The translations under genes were made by a program, and so were the position numbers. Below are positions 8,725 through 18,046 of a stretch of 43,699 bases of DNA, one piece after another; positions within the stretch are counted from its first letter, which is position 1; the number at the start of each line of letters is the position of its first letter. Source of the DNA: Bacillota bacterium (lineage in GTDB: Bacteria; Bacillota; Clostridia; Tissierellales; Peptoniphilaceae); contig JAEZWM010000006.1 of the NCBI GenBank assembly GCA_023443025.1, forward strand, positions 1 to 43,699. Direction: 5' to 3'. Below the pieces are notes generated by a model. It did no database searches, had not been told where the DNA came from, and worked only from the letters and a program-made list of their open reading frames with translations.

Positions 8725-9609
8725 ATGTATTACAACGATAACTCAAAAAGAAGAAAAATTAATAGAAGGACAAAAATAAATAAGACAAGGTTTATTTTGT
8801 TTTCAACAAGTCTTATACTGGTATTAACTTTCGTTTTTATTAAATTTTTCCTTCCCGGCCTAAATGCCAATTTAACCGGACATGCAAACGGGATGAATAA
8901 TGAAACTGAAGCGATATGGGTTGAGAATAAAGAAGATACAATAAGGCCTAAAAAGGAAGAAAGTCAAAATGTATCGGAAGAAAAAGTAGAAACTGAAACA
9001 GAAGATAAGTCTGATAAAGAAACTCAAGAAAATGTTGTTGTCGACGAAAACAACGCCCCAGGTGAATACGACTTTAATATGGATTCAGTAGTCGGACCAC
9101 TTATTTATTTTAACCAAATGGATTCAAGATGGAACGATGAGCTTTACGGCCCTCAAGATCCAATCGGAACTCATGGATGCGGTCCTGCTGTAATGGCCAC
9201 CATAGTTTCGAGTCTAACCGATCAATATATGAATCCAAAGGAAATGAGCGATTGGTCTTACAACAATGGCTACTGTTCTGTCGGAGCAGGATCAAGTCAT
9301 GCACTAATACCTGAGGCTGCTAAGGCATTTGGTTTAAATGTAGAACCTCTATATCATGCGACCAAAGATGATATAGTAAATGCTCTGTCCGGTGGTAAGA
9401 TAGTGGTCGTTCTTTCAGGTTATGGTATCTTTTCTCCTGACGACGGACATTTTTTTATAATCAGAGATTTAAAGCCTAATGGCAAGGTTACTATTTCTGA
9501 TTCAGTAAAAACCGAACATGTTTATATGCAGTGGGATATAGAAACAATCATTGAAGAATCGTCACATATCACATCTGCGGGAGGTCCTTTCTGGGCTATT
9601 AGTAAATAA
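8725..9609 (+). CDS. Membrane-anchored C39-like cysteine peptidase
   Basis: 294 residues from ATG 8725, which has GGAGG just upstream. A basic N-terminus and one membrane helix (about 21-43) are followed by an acidic, low-complexity linker (about 65-115) and a C39-like papain-fold domain. Cys152 lies in GTHGCGPA and His242 in DDGHFFII, the expected catalytic pair, with YFNQMDSRW ahead of the Cys as in the Peptidase_C39_2 group. It should act outside the membrane, on peptides or the cell wall. No bacteriocin or ABC partner is adjacent, so leader-peptide processing is unlikely. Substrate unknown. Confidence 0.8.
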   Translation: MYYNDNSKRRKINRRTKINKTRFILFSTSLILVLTFVFIKFFLPGLNANLTGHANGMNNETEAIWVENKEDTIRPKKEESQNVSEEKVETETEDKSDKETQENVVVDENNAPGEYDFNMDSVVGPLIYFNQMDSRWNDELYGPQDPIGTHGCGPAVMATIVSSLTDQYMNPKEMSDWSYNNGYCSVGAGSSHALIPEAAKAFGLNVEPLYHATKDDIVNALSGGKIVVVLSGYGIFSPDDGHFFIIRDLKPNGKVTISDSVKTEHVYMQWDIETIIEESSHITSAGGPFWAISK

Positions 9610-9617
9610 AGATGAAG

Positions 9618-9644
9618 AGTAGACTTAACGGTCTACTTTTTTTA
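9618..9644 (+). terminator. Terminator of the C39-like gene
   Basis: AGTAGAC (9618-9624) pairs with GTCTACT (9631-9637), followed by a run of T's. Confidence 0.8.
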
Positions 9645-9713
9645 TTGAAAATAAAAGTTTGAGAAAACCTTAGTTGTGGTATATAAATAGTATCATACTA
9701 AAGGGGTGATTTA

Positions 9714-10271
9714 ATGATTTACAAAGTAGAAACTTATGACTCTGAAGCTCCTGTAATTGAAAGAATACTTCAATTAAAATCAGAAGGAGTAGTCGGCGAT
9801 GAATTCTTTGTACTGGCAAAAGACAAGGCACAAATTGCAAGACTAGTAGAAAACCGTTTAGCATATACCCATACTGATGAAGATAATACTTTCTGGGAAA
9901 GAATCAAAGCTTTCTTTAGAGGTGAGGAGAGTATGGTAGACAAGTGGAATCGTCTAGGTTTTTCAGAAGAACTTTCTAGAACCTATGAAGAAGCCGTGGA
10001 AAAGGGTAATATATTGTTAATTATGGAAAGACCTGATGTTCTTATCGATCAAGATTGGTATGAGTATATTCCGCAAAAAGACGATGAGTGGATGGAAACA
10101 ATGAAAGAAAAGGAGAACTACTCTTTTTTAAGACGCAATCGTATCGAAAATATAAGTGATGTACCTAGCGATTTAATCTCCGATGTAATACCAACAGAAT
10201 CAACTAACAATCCGGACATGGATTTCAAAGATCCACTGGATGAGGTTCCTCCGGACAAAAATGTTCTATAA
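9714..10271 (+). CDS. YflT-like general stress protein
   Basis: 185 residues. The first ~110 residues (TYDSEAPVIERILQLKSEG, FFVLAKDKAQIARL, then a charged FWERIKAFFRG segment and a GNILLIME strand) resemble the YflT/general stress protein 17M family of Bacillota, soluble proteins of unknown biochemical role. The tail (about 125-185) is polar, acidic and proline-rich and probably disordered. The ATG at 9714 follows AAGGGGTGA. It stands alone between two terminators. Family placement is from the N-terminal pattern and is moderate. Confidence 0.6.
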   Translation: MIYKVETYDSEAPVIERILQLKSEGVVGDEFFVLAKDKAQIARLVENRLAYTHTDEDNTFWERIKAFFRGEESMVDKWNRLGFSEELSRTYEEAVEKGNILLIMERPDVLIDQDWYEYIPQKDDEWMETMKEKENYSFLRRNRIENISDVPSDLISDVIPTESTNNPDMDFKDPLDEVPPDKNVL

Positions 10272-10280
10272 TACCAATAG

Positions 10281-10311
10281 AAATAGCCCTTATAATCAAG
10301 GGCTATTTTTT
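10281..10311 (+). terminator. Terminator of the YflT-like gene
   Basis: AAATAGCCCTT and AAGGGCTATTT form an 11-bp stem followed by T's, placed between convergent genes. Confidence 0.85.
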
Positions 10312-10314
10312 ATG

Positions 10315-12693
10315 TTATTTTACTCTCCAAATCTGTTTTGCATAGTCCATAATGGTTCTATCAGAGGAGAATTTACCTGAATTAGCAAGATTAATTAAAC
10401 ATTTCTTAGCCCATGCAAGCCTGTCTCTATACGCCTTATCTATTTCCTCTTGAGTGTCCTTGTAAGCTTTAAAATCCTTCAATACAAAATACTGATCAAG
10501 TTTTTCAGGAAACTCCATCTGTACCAGAGAATTGTAGATATTTAGGAACATATACGATCCATTATCACTAAAGACTCCGTCTATCAGAGAATCCACAACT
10601 CTTTTTATATTATAATCATTAGCATAGTACTCAATTGGATTATAGGTATTATAAATCTCTTTTAGTTCTTCAACTCTAGCGCCAAATATAAAGTTGTTTT
10701 CAAATCCTGCTTCTTTAACAATCTCAACATTAGCGCCATCATAGGTTCCAAGTGTAGGTGTAGCATTCATCATAAACTTCATATTACCTGTTCCTGACGC
10801 TTCCTTACCGGCTGTAGATATCTGTTCTGATACATCGGTTGCCGGATAAATCCTCTCTCCATACGAAACTCTAAAGTTTTGAACAAAAACCACTTTAAGC
10901 TTTTTATTGACTCTTTCATCCATGTTTATAACTCTGGAAATCTCATTGATGAATTTAATAATAGCTTTGGCTCTAAAGTAGCCAGGTGCAGCTTTAGCAC
11001 CAAATATAAAAGTCCTTGGAACAATATCCAGTTCAGGATTTTCAAGAAGCCTAAAGTATAAGTCCACAATATGAAGAGCATTCATTAACTGTCTTTTATA
11101 CTCATGTAGTCTCTTAACCTGAACATCAAATATTGTATCGGGGTCAATAGTAATTCCTTCAACTTCATTGATGTATTTTACCAGCTTCAATTTATTATTG
11201 TATTTTATTTCATTTAATCTTTTTAAAACACTTTCATCATCAACAAAACTCTCAAGTCCTTTTAACATTTCAAGATCGGTTATCCAATCTTCACTTCCAA
11301 GTAACTCCGTAATTAGAGATGCAAGCTCAGGATTGCTATAAGCCAGCCATCTTCTAGGTGTAACTCCATTGGTCATGTTGATAAACTTTTCAGGATAAAG
11401 AGCATACCATTCTTTAAGGGTATCGGTTTTTAAAATATTGGTATGAAGCTCAGCAACTCCGTTTACCTTATGTGCACTATAAAGTGCTAACGATGCCATA
11501 TGAACATTATTGTCCTTAACGATTCTTAGTCTATGAACCTTACCGGAATCATAATTTTTATCCTCAAGTGAAGCGATAAAATTTTTATCAATTTCTTTTA
11601 TAATCTCAAGAACTCTAGGACTAACTTCATCTACTAAGTCCTCTGTCCAAACCTCCATAGCCTCTTGAAGGATTGTGTGGTTTGTAAATGAGAATACACT
11701 TGTTACAATCTTCCAGCTGTCTTCCCAGTTCATATGCTCAGTATCCAGGAATATTCTTATAAGTTCAGGAATACCGATAACAGGATGTGTATCGTTTAAC
11801 TGAATTGCATGATATTTAGCAAAGTTTGCAAATTTCTTATCCTCAGGAAAGTTTTCCTTATACTTTTTAATCAGGTCTTTTAAAGATGCACTTACAAAGA
11901 AATACTGCTGCTTTAATCTCAAAAGCTTACCTGCTCTTTGAATGTCATTTGGGTAAAGCACTCGCGTTATATCCTCAGCTCTGGACTGTTCTCTAACTGA
12001 TTCATCGTATTGAAAGTTATTAAACTTCGCGAAATCAAATCTATCTATAGCTTCTGATTGCCAAAGTCTAAGGGTGTTTACTACACCATTTTTATAACCT
12101 ATGATTGGCATATCGTATGGTACAGCTACTACTGATTGATTTTTAAAGTGTATAATCTGTGAATCTGACTCCACCCTAATCATCCATGGGTACCCATGCT
12201 TAATCCACGCATCACCTTCTTCGTGTTGGAATCCATCCACAAAGGACTGTTTAAAAAGCCCTTCAGAATACCTAACTCCATATCCGTCAAGCGGGATGTC
12301 CATTGTAGCTGCTGACTCCATAAAACACGCTGCAAGCCTTCCTAGGCCACCGTTTCCAAGAGCTGCATCCTCTTCCAACTCTTCAAGTTCCTTGAGTGCA
12401 AGGTCCATATCATCAAGTACGCTTTGTACATCTTTTTCTATTCCTAGGTTTAATATATTATTTCCCAGTGCTCTTCCTACTAAAAACTCAGCAGAAAAGT
12501 AATACGCTTTTCTCTCTTTTTTAGATTTTTCTCTGGTTTCAATCCAGTCATCTGTAATCAGTTCCATGATTGCAGTGGCTAGTGCACTGTATTTTTCTTC
12601 TTTACTAGCTGACTCAAATGTTTTACCAAACTTCAATTTAATAATAGCCTCATAAGATATCTTAAGCCTTTCAATGTCTATCGTACGCTCCAT
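10315..12693 (-). CDS. glgP: Glycogen/maltodextrin phosphorylase
   Basis: 792 residues, the normal length for family GT35. The enzyme releases glucose 1-phosphate from alpha-1,4-glucans. Visible landmarks are the N-terminal EDAALGNGGLGRLAACFMES, the dimer/substrate stretch VQLNDTHP-like AIQLNDTHPVIGIPEL, and the pyridoxal-phosphate site with its lysine in KEASGTGNMKFMMNATPTLG. Its ATG overlaps the malQ stop by one base (TAATG), so translation is probably coupled. Together MalQ and GlgP convert maltodextrins or stored glycogen to phosphorylated and free glucose. No glycogen synthesis genes (glgA/B/C) are nearby, which favours use of imported maltodextrin. Confidence 0.95.
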   Translation of the reverse strand: MERTIDIERLKISYEAIIKLKFGKTFESASKEEKYSALATAIMELITDDWIETREKSKKERKAYYFSAEFLVGRALGNNILNLGIEKDVQSVLDDMDLALKELEELEEDAALGNGGLGRLAACFMESAATMDIPLDGYGVRYSEGLFKQSFVDGFQHEEGDAWIKHGYPWMIRVESDSQIIHFKNQSVVAVPYDMPIIGYKNGVVNTLRLWQSEAIDRFDFAKFNNFQYDESVREQSRAEDITRVLYPNDIQRAGKLLRLKQQYFFVSASLKDLIKKYKENFPEDKKFANFAKYHAIQLNDTHPVIGIPELIRIFLDTEHMNWEDSWKIVTSVFSFTNHTILQEAMEVWTEDLVDEVSPRVLEIIKEIDKNFIASLEDKNYDSGKVHRLRIVKDNNVHMASLALYSAHKVNGVAELHTNILKTDTLKEWYALYPEKFINMTNGVTPRRWLAYSNPELASLITELLGSEDWITDLEMLKGLESFVDDESVLKRLNEIKYNNKLKLVKYINEVEGITIDPDTIFDVQVKRLHEYKRQLMNALHIVDLYFRLLENPELDIVPRTFIFGAKAAPGYFRAKAIIKFINEISRVINMDERVNKKLKVVFVQNFRVSYGERIYPATDVSEQISTAGKEASGTGNMKFMMNATPTLGTYDGANVEIVKEAGFENNFIFGARVEELKEIYNTYNPIEYYANDYNIKRVVDSLIDGVFSDNGSYMFLNIYNSLVQMEFPEKLDQYFVLKDFKAYKDTQEEIDKAYRDRLAWAKKCLINLANSGKFSSDRTIMDYAKQIWRVK

Positions 12694-14279
12694 TAGTTAT
12701 CCCTCCCATATAGCCTCGTTATATATCTGATCTTGGCTGCTAGCTCCGGTGTTAAACTGCTCTTTAAAACTCTCCACTTCCAGTTTTTACCTAGAGTAGA
12801 TGGTTCATTAATTCTAGCTTCATCACCTAAGTTTAAATAATCATGCATTGGCACGATGGCAAGTCTAGAATGCGACATCATTGCAGCTCTTATCATACCC
12901 CAATTGTAACCTTCTTCTTCCGTTAAATTTACATAATTTTTTACAAATTCAAATTCCTTATCGTTTAAACTATCAAGCCAACCAACAATGGTTTGATTGT
13001 CGTGAGTACCTGTATATACTATTGTATTTTCTTCTATATTGTGAGGTATATAGTCCGCATCTTCAAACGGGAAAAATCCAAACTGAAGTACAGCCATACC
13101 CGGGAAACCTACTTTTGTTTTTAATTCAAAAACCTCTTTGGATTGAACACCTAAGTCCTCTACAATAATTGGAACATCCCCCAGTTTTTCTTTCAGTTTT
13201 TCAAAGAAATCATATCCGGGTCCCGGTCTTCTAATACCAAACTTTGCAGTATCATCTCCAAATGGAATTGACCAGAAAGAACAAAAACCTATAAAGTGAT
13301 CAAGTCTGAGTATGTCGTAATATCTTAAATTTATATCAATCCTATCAATCCACCATTTATAGTCGGTCTTCTTTAAATATTCCCAATCATACACCGGGTT
13401 TCCCCAGAGTTGTCCTTCCTCAGAAAAACCATCAGGTGGACAGCCCCCTACTTCTAAGGGTTTTAAAGTCTTTTTATCAAGCATGAGGATATCAGAGTTC
13501 GCCCATGCGTCTGCACTGTCCATCGCGATATAAATCGGGATATCACCTATTATATCTATATGATGTCTTTTTGCAAATTCCCTAAGCAATTTCCACTGTT
13601 TATAAAATAAGTACTGGATGAACACATAATAATCTACTTCATCTTTTAGTTCTTCCGAGTACTTTTGAATTGCTTCCGGTTCTCTATGTTTAATATCTTC
13701 TGGCCATTCTGTCCATGAGACATCCATAAAATGTTTTTTTGCAGCCATAAAAAGTGCATAGTCTTCTATCCAATATGCATTTTCATGTCTAAAATTATCA
13801 ATTTCAGCTCTTAAAGATTCCTTTCCTCTTTTATATGCAATTTCCAGCACCTTAAATCTATATTGATACATAAGAGCATAATCCACATATTCAGGATTAT
13901 CTCCAAAGTTTACATTCTCAAATTCATCGTATTCTAATAAACCATCCTCAGCGAGTAATTCAAGATCTATAAGATACGGGTTACCTGCAAAAGACGAGAA
14001 CGATTGATAAGGTGAATCGCCATAGCTTGTGGGGCCAATTGGCAGTATTTGCCAGTACTTTTGACCACTGTCTGCTAAAAATTTAATAAAATCATATGCG
14101 GCCTTTCCTATAGTCCCAATCCCGTAAGGAGAAGGAAGTGATGATATAGGAAGTATTATGCAGCTCGCTCTTCTTGATTGTCTTGTATCAACAACCTCTC
14201 TATCCTTGTCAATCCTCGCAATATCTACTTCAACAATTGAGCTGTTTTCAAGTTCAGCAAACTTTTCTCTGTTATCCAT
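12693..14279 (-). CDS. malQ: 4-alpha-glucanotransferase (amylomaltase)
   Basis: 528 residues of family GH77, which transfers glucan segments between maltodextrins in the cytoplasm. Conserved blocks include GIGTIGKAAYDFIKFLADSGQKYWQILPIGPT, GDIPIYIAMDSADAW, ILRLDHFIGF (catalytic Asp), IIVEDLG (acid/base Glu) and YTGTHDNQT. The conserved core begins at about residue 38, so the first ~35 residues (charged, ending DTRQSRRAS) are an extension relative to many MalQ proteins; a later start is possible but no better ribosome binding site was seen. It is the middle gene of the minus-strand trio acetyltransferase-malQ-glgP, 12 bases after the first and overlapping the last. Confidence 0.95.
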   Translation of the reverse strand: MDNREKFAELENSSIVEVDIARIDKDREVVDTRQSRRASCIILPISSLPSPYGIGTIGKAAYDFIKFLADSGQKYWQILPIGPTSYGDSPYQSFSSFAGNPYLIDLELLAEDGLLEYDEFENVNFGDNPEYVDYALMYQYRFKVLEIAYKRGKESLRAEIDNFRHENAYWIEDYALFMAAKKHFMDVSWTEWPEDIKHREPEAIQKYSEELKDEVDYYVFIQYLFYKQWKLLREFAKRHHIDIIGDIPIYIAMDSADAWANSDILMLDKKTLKPLEVGGCPPDGFSEEGQLWGNPVYDWEYLKKTDYKWWIDRIDINLRYYDILRLDHFIGFCSFWSIPFGDDTAKFGIRRPGPGYDFFEKLKEKLGDVPIIVEDLGVQSKEVFELKTKVGFPGMAVLQFGFFPFEDADYIPHNIEENTIVYTGTHDNQTIVGWLDSLNDKEFEFVKNYVNLTEEEGYNWGMIRAAMMSHSRLAIVPMHDYLNLGDEARINEPSTLGKNWKWRVLKSSLTPELAAKIRYITRLYGRDN

Positions 14280-14291
14280 AAAAGTGCTCCA

Positions 14292-14558
14292 TTAAGCCAA
14301 CAAATTCTTTAATTCGTCATGTTTTTTGAAGTACTTAACAATATAGCTACAGATGGGTTTTATTTTAAAATTGTTTTCAGCAGCATATTCTACGAGTTCA
14401 TTCGTTAATTCAGCAGCAACCCCTTTTCCTCTAAGACTCGGATCCACAAATGTACTATTTGCGTAAAGCACTCCATCTTCATTAGTAAAAGTCAGATATG
14501 CACTGGGATGCTTCTCATCACCAATGTAAAATTTTCCTTCACTTCTTATAATTTCCAT
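14292..14558 (-). CDS. Small GNAT-type acetyltransferase (YjdJ-like)
   Basis: 88 residues, the size of the short GCN5-related acetyltransferases (YjdJ/NATD1 type). The acetyl-CoA loop is visible in TFVDPSLRGKGVAAELTNELVEYA, and the C-terminal IKPICSYIVKYFKKH matches the family end. Substrate unknown for this group. The ATG at 14558 follows a GGAGG site. It leads the malQ-glgP operon on the minus strand but has no evident link to glucan metabolism; such proteins are often just co-transcribed. Confidence 0.8.
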   Translation of the reverse strand: MEIIRSEGKFYIGDEKHPSAYLTFTNEDGVLYANSTFVDPSLRGKGVAAELTNELVEYAAENNFKIKPICSYIVKYFKKHDELKNLLA

Positions 14559-14791
14559 AATGCCTCCTATATTTCATTGTTTAATCTACATTAAAAATTC
14601 AATCAGTTCAATATTTTATTTACCCTATTATTTTAATTTATCACTATAGTAAATTATTCAATGAATATTATGTTATGATACGATATAATTATAAAAATTA
14701 CAAGCTGTAATTTATTAAAACGAAATCAAGTTCTACCATTGATTAATACAATTTTTTATGATAGGATTATCACATATAAAGGAGGCTAATT
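14559..14791. promoter_or_regulatory. Divergent spacer before ddl
   Basis: AT-rich 233-bp spacer. A TATAAT at 14684-14689 may be the ddl -10 box, with no good -35. No riboswitch-like fold was recognised. The GGAGG before ddl is at 14781-14785. Confidence 0.35.
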
Positions 14792-15871
14792 ATGCTTGAT
14801 AATATATATGTTTTATGCGGTGGAGTCAGTGCTGAACACGAGATTTCACTGATGAGTGCTATGAATATAATCAATAATTTAGACAAAGATAAATACAATG
14901 TATATCCTGTATATATAAATAAAAGCGGTGCATGGGCTTCACATCCTAAAAATGTAATTATTAACGAACCTTCCGATTTAATTATTGAAACTGAAATGAA
15001 CAATGCAGAATCTATCGGTAAGTTCTTAACCGAAAACTATAAGTCTAATGAATCCAATATAATAATACCTGCAATCCATGGTACATATGGTGAGGATGGT
15101 ATCATTCAAGGCTTTTTAGAAATGCTGGATGTTCCATATGTGGGTAGTGGTGTACTATCATCAGCAGCATGCATGGACAAAGTAGTAACTAACCACATCT
15201 TAGAACAGTTCGGAGTAGCTCAGGCAAAATATATAGGCATACTAAACGGAGAATATACTGCTAGAGGTGTGGATTATATAAATAAAATAGAAGATTACAT
15301 CGGATATCCTGCTTTCGTAAAGCCGGCAAATGCAGGCTCATCAGTTGGTGTAACTAAAGCATCAAACAGAGAAGAACTTACTGAATCCATTGATTACGCC
15401 TTCAAATACGACAAAAAAATTCTGGTAGAAGAAGCAGTAATCGGTAGAGAACTGGAAGTATCTGTAATCGGGAACGAATTCCCTGTAGCTTCCCTACCAG
15501 GTGAACATGTGGTTGATGGACATCAGTTCTTTAACTATGAGTCTAAATATTTCGATAAAACTACAGTGATCAAAGCTCCAACTGAAGTCACTAAGAGCCA
15601 AGAAGACGAAGTTAGAAAAATTGCAGTAAAAGCATATAAGCTGCTTGGATGTAAAGGCTTGGCAAGAGTAGATATCTTCATGAGAGAAAGTGACAATAAA
15701 ATGCTGGTAAACGAAATTAACACTTTCCCGGGCATGACAGGAACCAGTTTAGCTCCACTCCTATGGAAACCGACAGATGGTACGACATTCCCAATGCTAC
15801 TAGATAAACTTATTGAATTTGCTAAAGAAGAATATAAAGACAAGAAAAAAACTCAGAGGTCAGTGGATTAA
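14792..15871 (+). CDS. ddl: D-alanine--D-alanine ligase
   Basis: 359 residues with the ATP-grasp ligase layout. The N-terminal CGGVSAEHEISLMSA and IIPAIHGTYGEDGIIQGFLEML are the substrate loop and helix typical of Ddl; FVKPANAGSSVGVTKA is the central ATP-binding loop, and LARVDIFM...LVNEINTFPGMT holds the Mg2+ ligands. It makes the D-Ala-D-Ala dipeptide for peptidoglycan. The stop codon is one base before murF, which adds that dipeptide to the UDP-MurNAc-tripeptide, so the two act in sequence in one operon. Whether the product is strictly D-Ala-D-Ala (vancomycin sensitive) was not judged. Confidence 0.95.
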   Translation: MLDNIYVLCGGVSAEHEISLMSAMNIINNLDKDKYNVYPVYINKSGAWASHPKNVIINEPSDLIIETEMNNAESIGKFLTENYKSNESNIIIPAIHGTYGEDGIIQGFLEMLDVPYVGSGVLSSAACMDKVVTNHILEQFGVAQAKYIGILNGEYTARGVDYINKIEDYIGYPAFVKPANAGSSVGVTKASNREELTESIDYAFKYDKKILVEEAVIGRELEVSVIGNEFPVASLPGEHVVDGHQFFNYESKYFDKTTVIKAPTEVTKSQEDEVRKIAVKAYKLLGCKGLARVDIFMRESDNKMLVNEINTFPGMTGTSLAPLLWKPTDGTTFPMLLDKLIEFAKEEYKDKKKTQRSVD

Positions 15872-15872
15872 A

Positions 15873-17249
15873 ATGATTATCAAGGACATAAAAACCGTAT
15901 GTGATATGGCAGGCGGAGAACTTATTAATGCTTCGGATGAAAGTGTACTAATCCGCGGCGTATCAAAGGATACCCGCACTATAGAGCCCGGAAATCTCTA
16001 TATTCCTATTATTGGAGAGCAGTTCGATGGGCATGATTTTATTAAAAGTGCTGAAGAAAACGGAGCGGTGGCATCACTTTGGCAAAGATCTCATAAATTA
16101 CCGAATGTGAGCATTCCGCTTATCCTAGTAGATAATGTACTCGAAGCATTCCACACTCTTGCAATGAATTACAGACTTTCACTGGATGTGAAAGTCGTTG
16201 CAATCACAGGTTCCAATGGAAAGACAACCACAAAAGACATGATGGCCGGAGTTCTTTCCAGAAAATATATAACAGCCTTTAATAAAGGTAATGAAAACAA
16301 CGAAATCGGAGTCCCATTAACGCTTTTAAATCTGTCTGAAGATACTGAGGTTGCAATAGTGGAGATGGGGACTGAAAGATTTGGCGAAATAATAGTACTT
16401 ACAAATATGGCCAGACCGGATGTTGCTATTATTACAAATGTTGGCGACTCGCATCTGGAAGAATTATTTACAGTTCAAAATGTCGCTAAAGAAAAACTTG
16501 ATATAGTCAAAGGCCTTCCTGAAGACGGTATATTTATTTATAATGGAGATGATGAAGTACTAAAAACGGAAGTTAAAGCCACGAGCATAAAGCAAAAGAT
16601 TTTAGATTATGGTTTTAAAGACTCAAATACTTACATGATAGATAATGTGAACAGCACTGGCAAAGGATCCACTTTCACAGTAAACGGAGTCGTCTATGAC
16701 CTTCCACTGCTAGGATCCTATCAAGTTTATAATGCCGCTGTAAGCATAGGAGTTGCAGAACTTTTTGGGATAGATGTGACCGGAATACAGGATGGATTTT
16801 ACCATGTAGAAAAAACAGGGATGCGTAACGAACTTATTCAGCTGAATGATTTTGATATCCTGGATGATAGCTACAAATCAAATCCACAAAACCTGGTCTC
16901 TGCACTTGAAACTCTACATCTTTTAACCGGATACGAGAAAAAAATTGCCGTACTTGGAGATATGTTAGGACTAGGCAAGGACTATGAAAGACTTCATAGA
17001 GAAATCGGTCAAAAGCTCAAACCGAGTGAACTGGATATGGTATTCCTTTACGGAGACTCTATGAAATACACTGCCGAAGAAGCTAAAGCAAATTTTGGAG
17101 AATCGAGAGTATTGCATTACAATGATAAGGACGAATTATTTAACGAACTAAAAAAACATATATCCGGTGCATTGGTACTTGTAAAAGGCTCAAGAGCCAT
17201 GCAAATGGAAGATATAATAAAACTACTTAAAGAATATGCACAAAAATAG
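15873..17249 (+). CDS. murF: UDP-N-acetylmuramoyl-tripeptide--D-alanyl-D-alanine ligase
   Basis: 458 residues from ATG 15873. An in-frame start at 15813 would overlap ddl by 59 bases and adds no conserved sequence, whereas MIIKDIKTVCDMAGGELI is the usual MurF beginning. The Mur ligase P-loop ITGSNGKTTTKDM, the ENNEIGVPLTLL segment and the C-terminal ILDDSYKSNPQNL...AVLGDMLGLG blocks are present. It adds D-Ala-D-Ala to the cytoplasmic peptidoglycan precursor. Translation probably depends on the AGAGGT at 15855-15860 inside the end of ddl. Ordinary gene with no oddities. Confidence 0.95.
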   Translation: MIIKDIKTVCDMAGGELINASDESVLIRGVSKDTRTIEPGNLYIPIIGEQFDGHDFIKSAEENGAVASLWQRSHKLPNVSIPLILVDNVLEAFHTLAMNYRLSLDVKVVAITGSNGKTTTKDMMAGVLSRKYITAFNKGNENNEIGVPLTLLNLSEDTEVAIVEMGTERFGEIIVLTNMARPDVAIITNVGDSHLEELFTVQNVAKEKLDIVKGLPEDGIFIYNGDDEVLKTEVKATSIKQKILDYGFKDSNTYMIDNVNSTGKGSTFTVNGVVYDLPLLGSYQVYNAAVSIGVAELFGIDVTGIQDGFYHVEKTGMRNELIQLNDFDILDDSYKSNPQNLVSALETLHLLTGYEKKIAVLGDMLGLGKDYERLHREIGQKLKPSELDMVFLYGDSMKYTAEEAKANFGESRVLHYNDKDELFNELKKHISGALVLVKGSRAMQMEDIIKLLKEYAQK

Positions 17250-17273
17250 TTTTAGACCTTTTAGAAAAGGAAT

Positions 17274-17582
17274 GTGATTGAATTGATTAATAAAAAAGAT
17301 GATAGTATTACGATTCTCGAGTTTCAAAGAGTGAAAAACTATCCAAGCTATGCAAACATTTCACTACTGCTAGGTTTTATCGTAGGACTAGTCATTTATT
17401 ATTTTACTAGACAAATCTGGTATATATTTGTATCCACCTTAATAGGAGCTGCTCTTTACTTCTATTTTGCATTTAATTACAGATGTCCGGATTGTAGAAG
17501 CTTTTTATGGTTTCTAAAAAATAAAAATAAACTCCGAAGATGTCCTAAATGCCAAGCTAAGCTTAGGGATGACAGAAGATAA
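17274..17582 (+). CDS. Small two-helix membrane protein with zinc ribbon
   Basis: 102 residues; no family recognised. Two hydrophobic helices (about 27-45 and 50-67) are followed by CPDC at about 71-74 and CPKC at about 90-93, a four-cysteine zinc ribbon on a basic tail (KNKNKLRR), likely cytoplasmic. The start is uncertain: GTG 17274 is only three bases from AAAGG, and a TTG three codons later has a looser spacing of about twelve. It lies 24 bases after murF in the same direction and ends at a terminator, so it may be the last gene of the ddl-murF unit. Function unknown. Confidence 0.65.
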   Translation: MIELINKKDDSITILEFQRVKNYPSYANISLLLGFIVGLVIYYFTRQIWYIFVSTLIGAALYFYFAFNYRCPDCRSFLWFLKNKNKLRRCPKCQAKLRDDRR

Positions 17583-17583
17583 A

Positions 17584-17611
17584 AAAATCGCCTGAATCAC
17601 CAGGCGATTTT
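17584..17611. terminator. Bidirectional terminator between convergent genes
   Basis: AAAATCGCCTG (17584-17594) pairs with CAGGCGATTTT (17601-17611), with A and T tracts on both sides. Confidence 0.9.
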
Positions 17612-17620
17612 CTATTTTCA

Positions 17621-17941
17621 TTATCTTAACTTAACAGCTGTACCGGATATGGTAACCATCAGCATTGAGCCTGCTTGTCCGAGTACTTCATAATCCATTT
17701 TACAACCTATTACTGCATCAGCTCCGACAGCACTTGCTCTTGCCATCAATTCCTGAATAGCTTCATTTCTTGCTCCATCCAGCTCTTCTTCATAGCCTTG
17801 AGATCTTCCACCAAAGATATCTCTAAGACCTGCTCCGATATCCTTAATGAAGTTTACACCTGTAATAACTTCACCGAAAACAATTCCCATGTATTCAGCT
17901 ACTTCTCTGTTTTCAACATTATTTGTAGTTGTAATGATCAT
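17621..17941 (-). CDS. YbjQ-like protein (UPF0145 family)
   Basis: 106 residues from ATG 17941, which has GGAGG six bases upstream; an upstream in-frame start at 17959 overlaps that site. The sequence VAEYMGIVFGEVITGVNFIKDIGAGLRDIFGGRSQGYEEEL and EAIQELMARASAVGADAVIGCKMDYE is the YbjQ/UPF0145 pattern. The family forms pentameric rings and is annotated as possibly heavy-metal binding, but its role is unproven. It stands alone on the minus strand. Confidence 0.88.
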   Translation of the reverse strand: MIITTTNNVENREVAEYMGIVFGEVITGVNFIKDIGAGLRDIFGGRSQGYEEELDGARNEAIQELMARASAVGADAVIGCKMDYEVLGQAGSMLMVTISGTAVKLR

Positions 17942-18046
17942 GATTAACCTCCAAATCAATATAATTGTTATGCACTATTATTAGTACTTAACTATTAAAA
18001 TCAGTATACCATAACATATATCCGTGAAAAAGAATTTTATAATTAT

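Noticed and set aside
8725..9609. Bacteriocin-processing C39 peptidase
   Set aside because: It has no ABC transporter domain, no adjacent precursor peptide or exporter; it is a surface-anchored C39-like enzyme.
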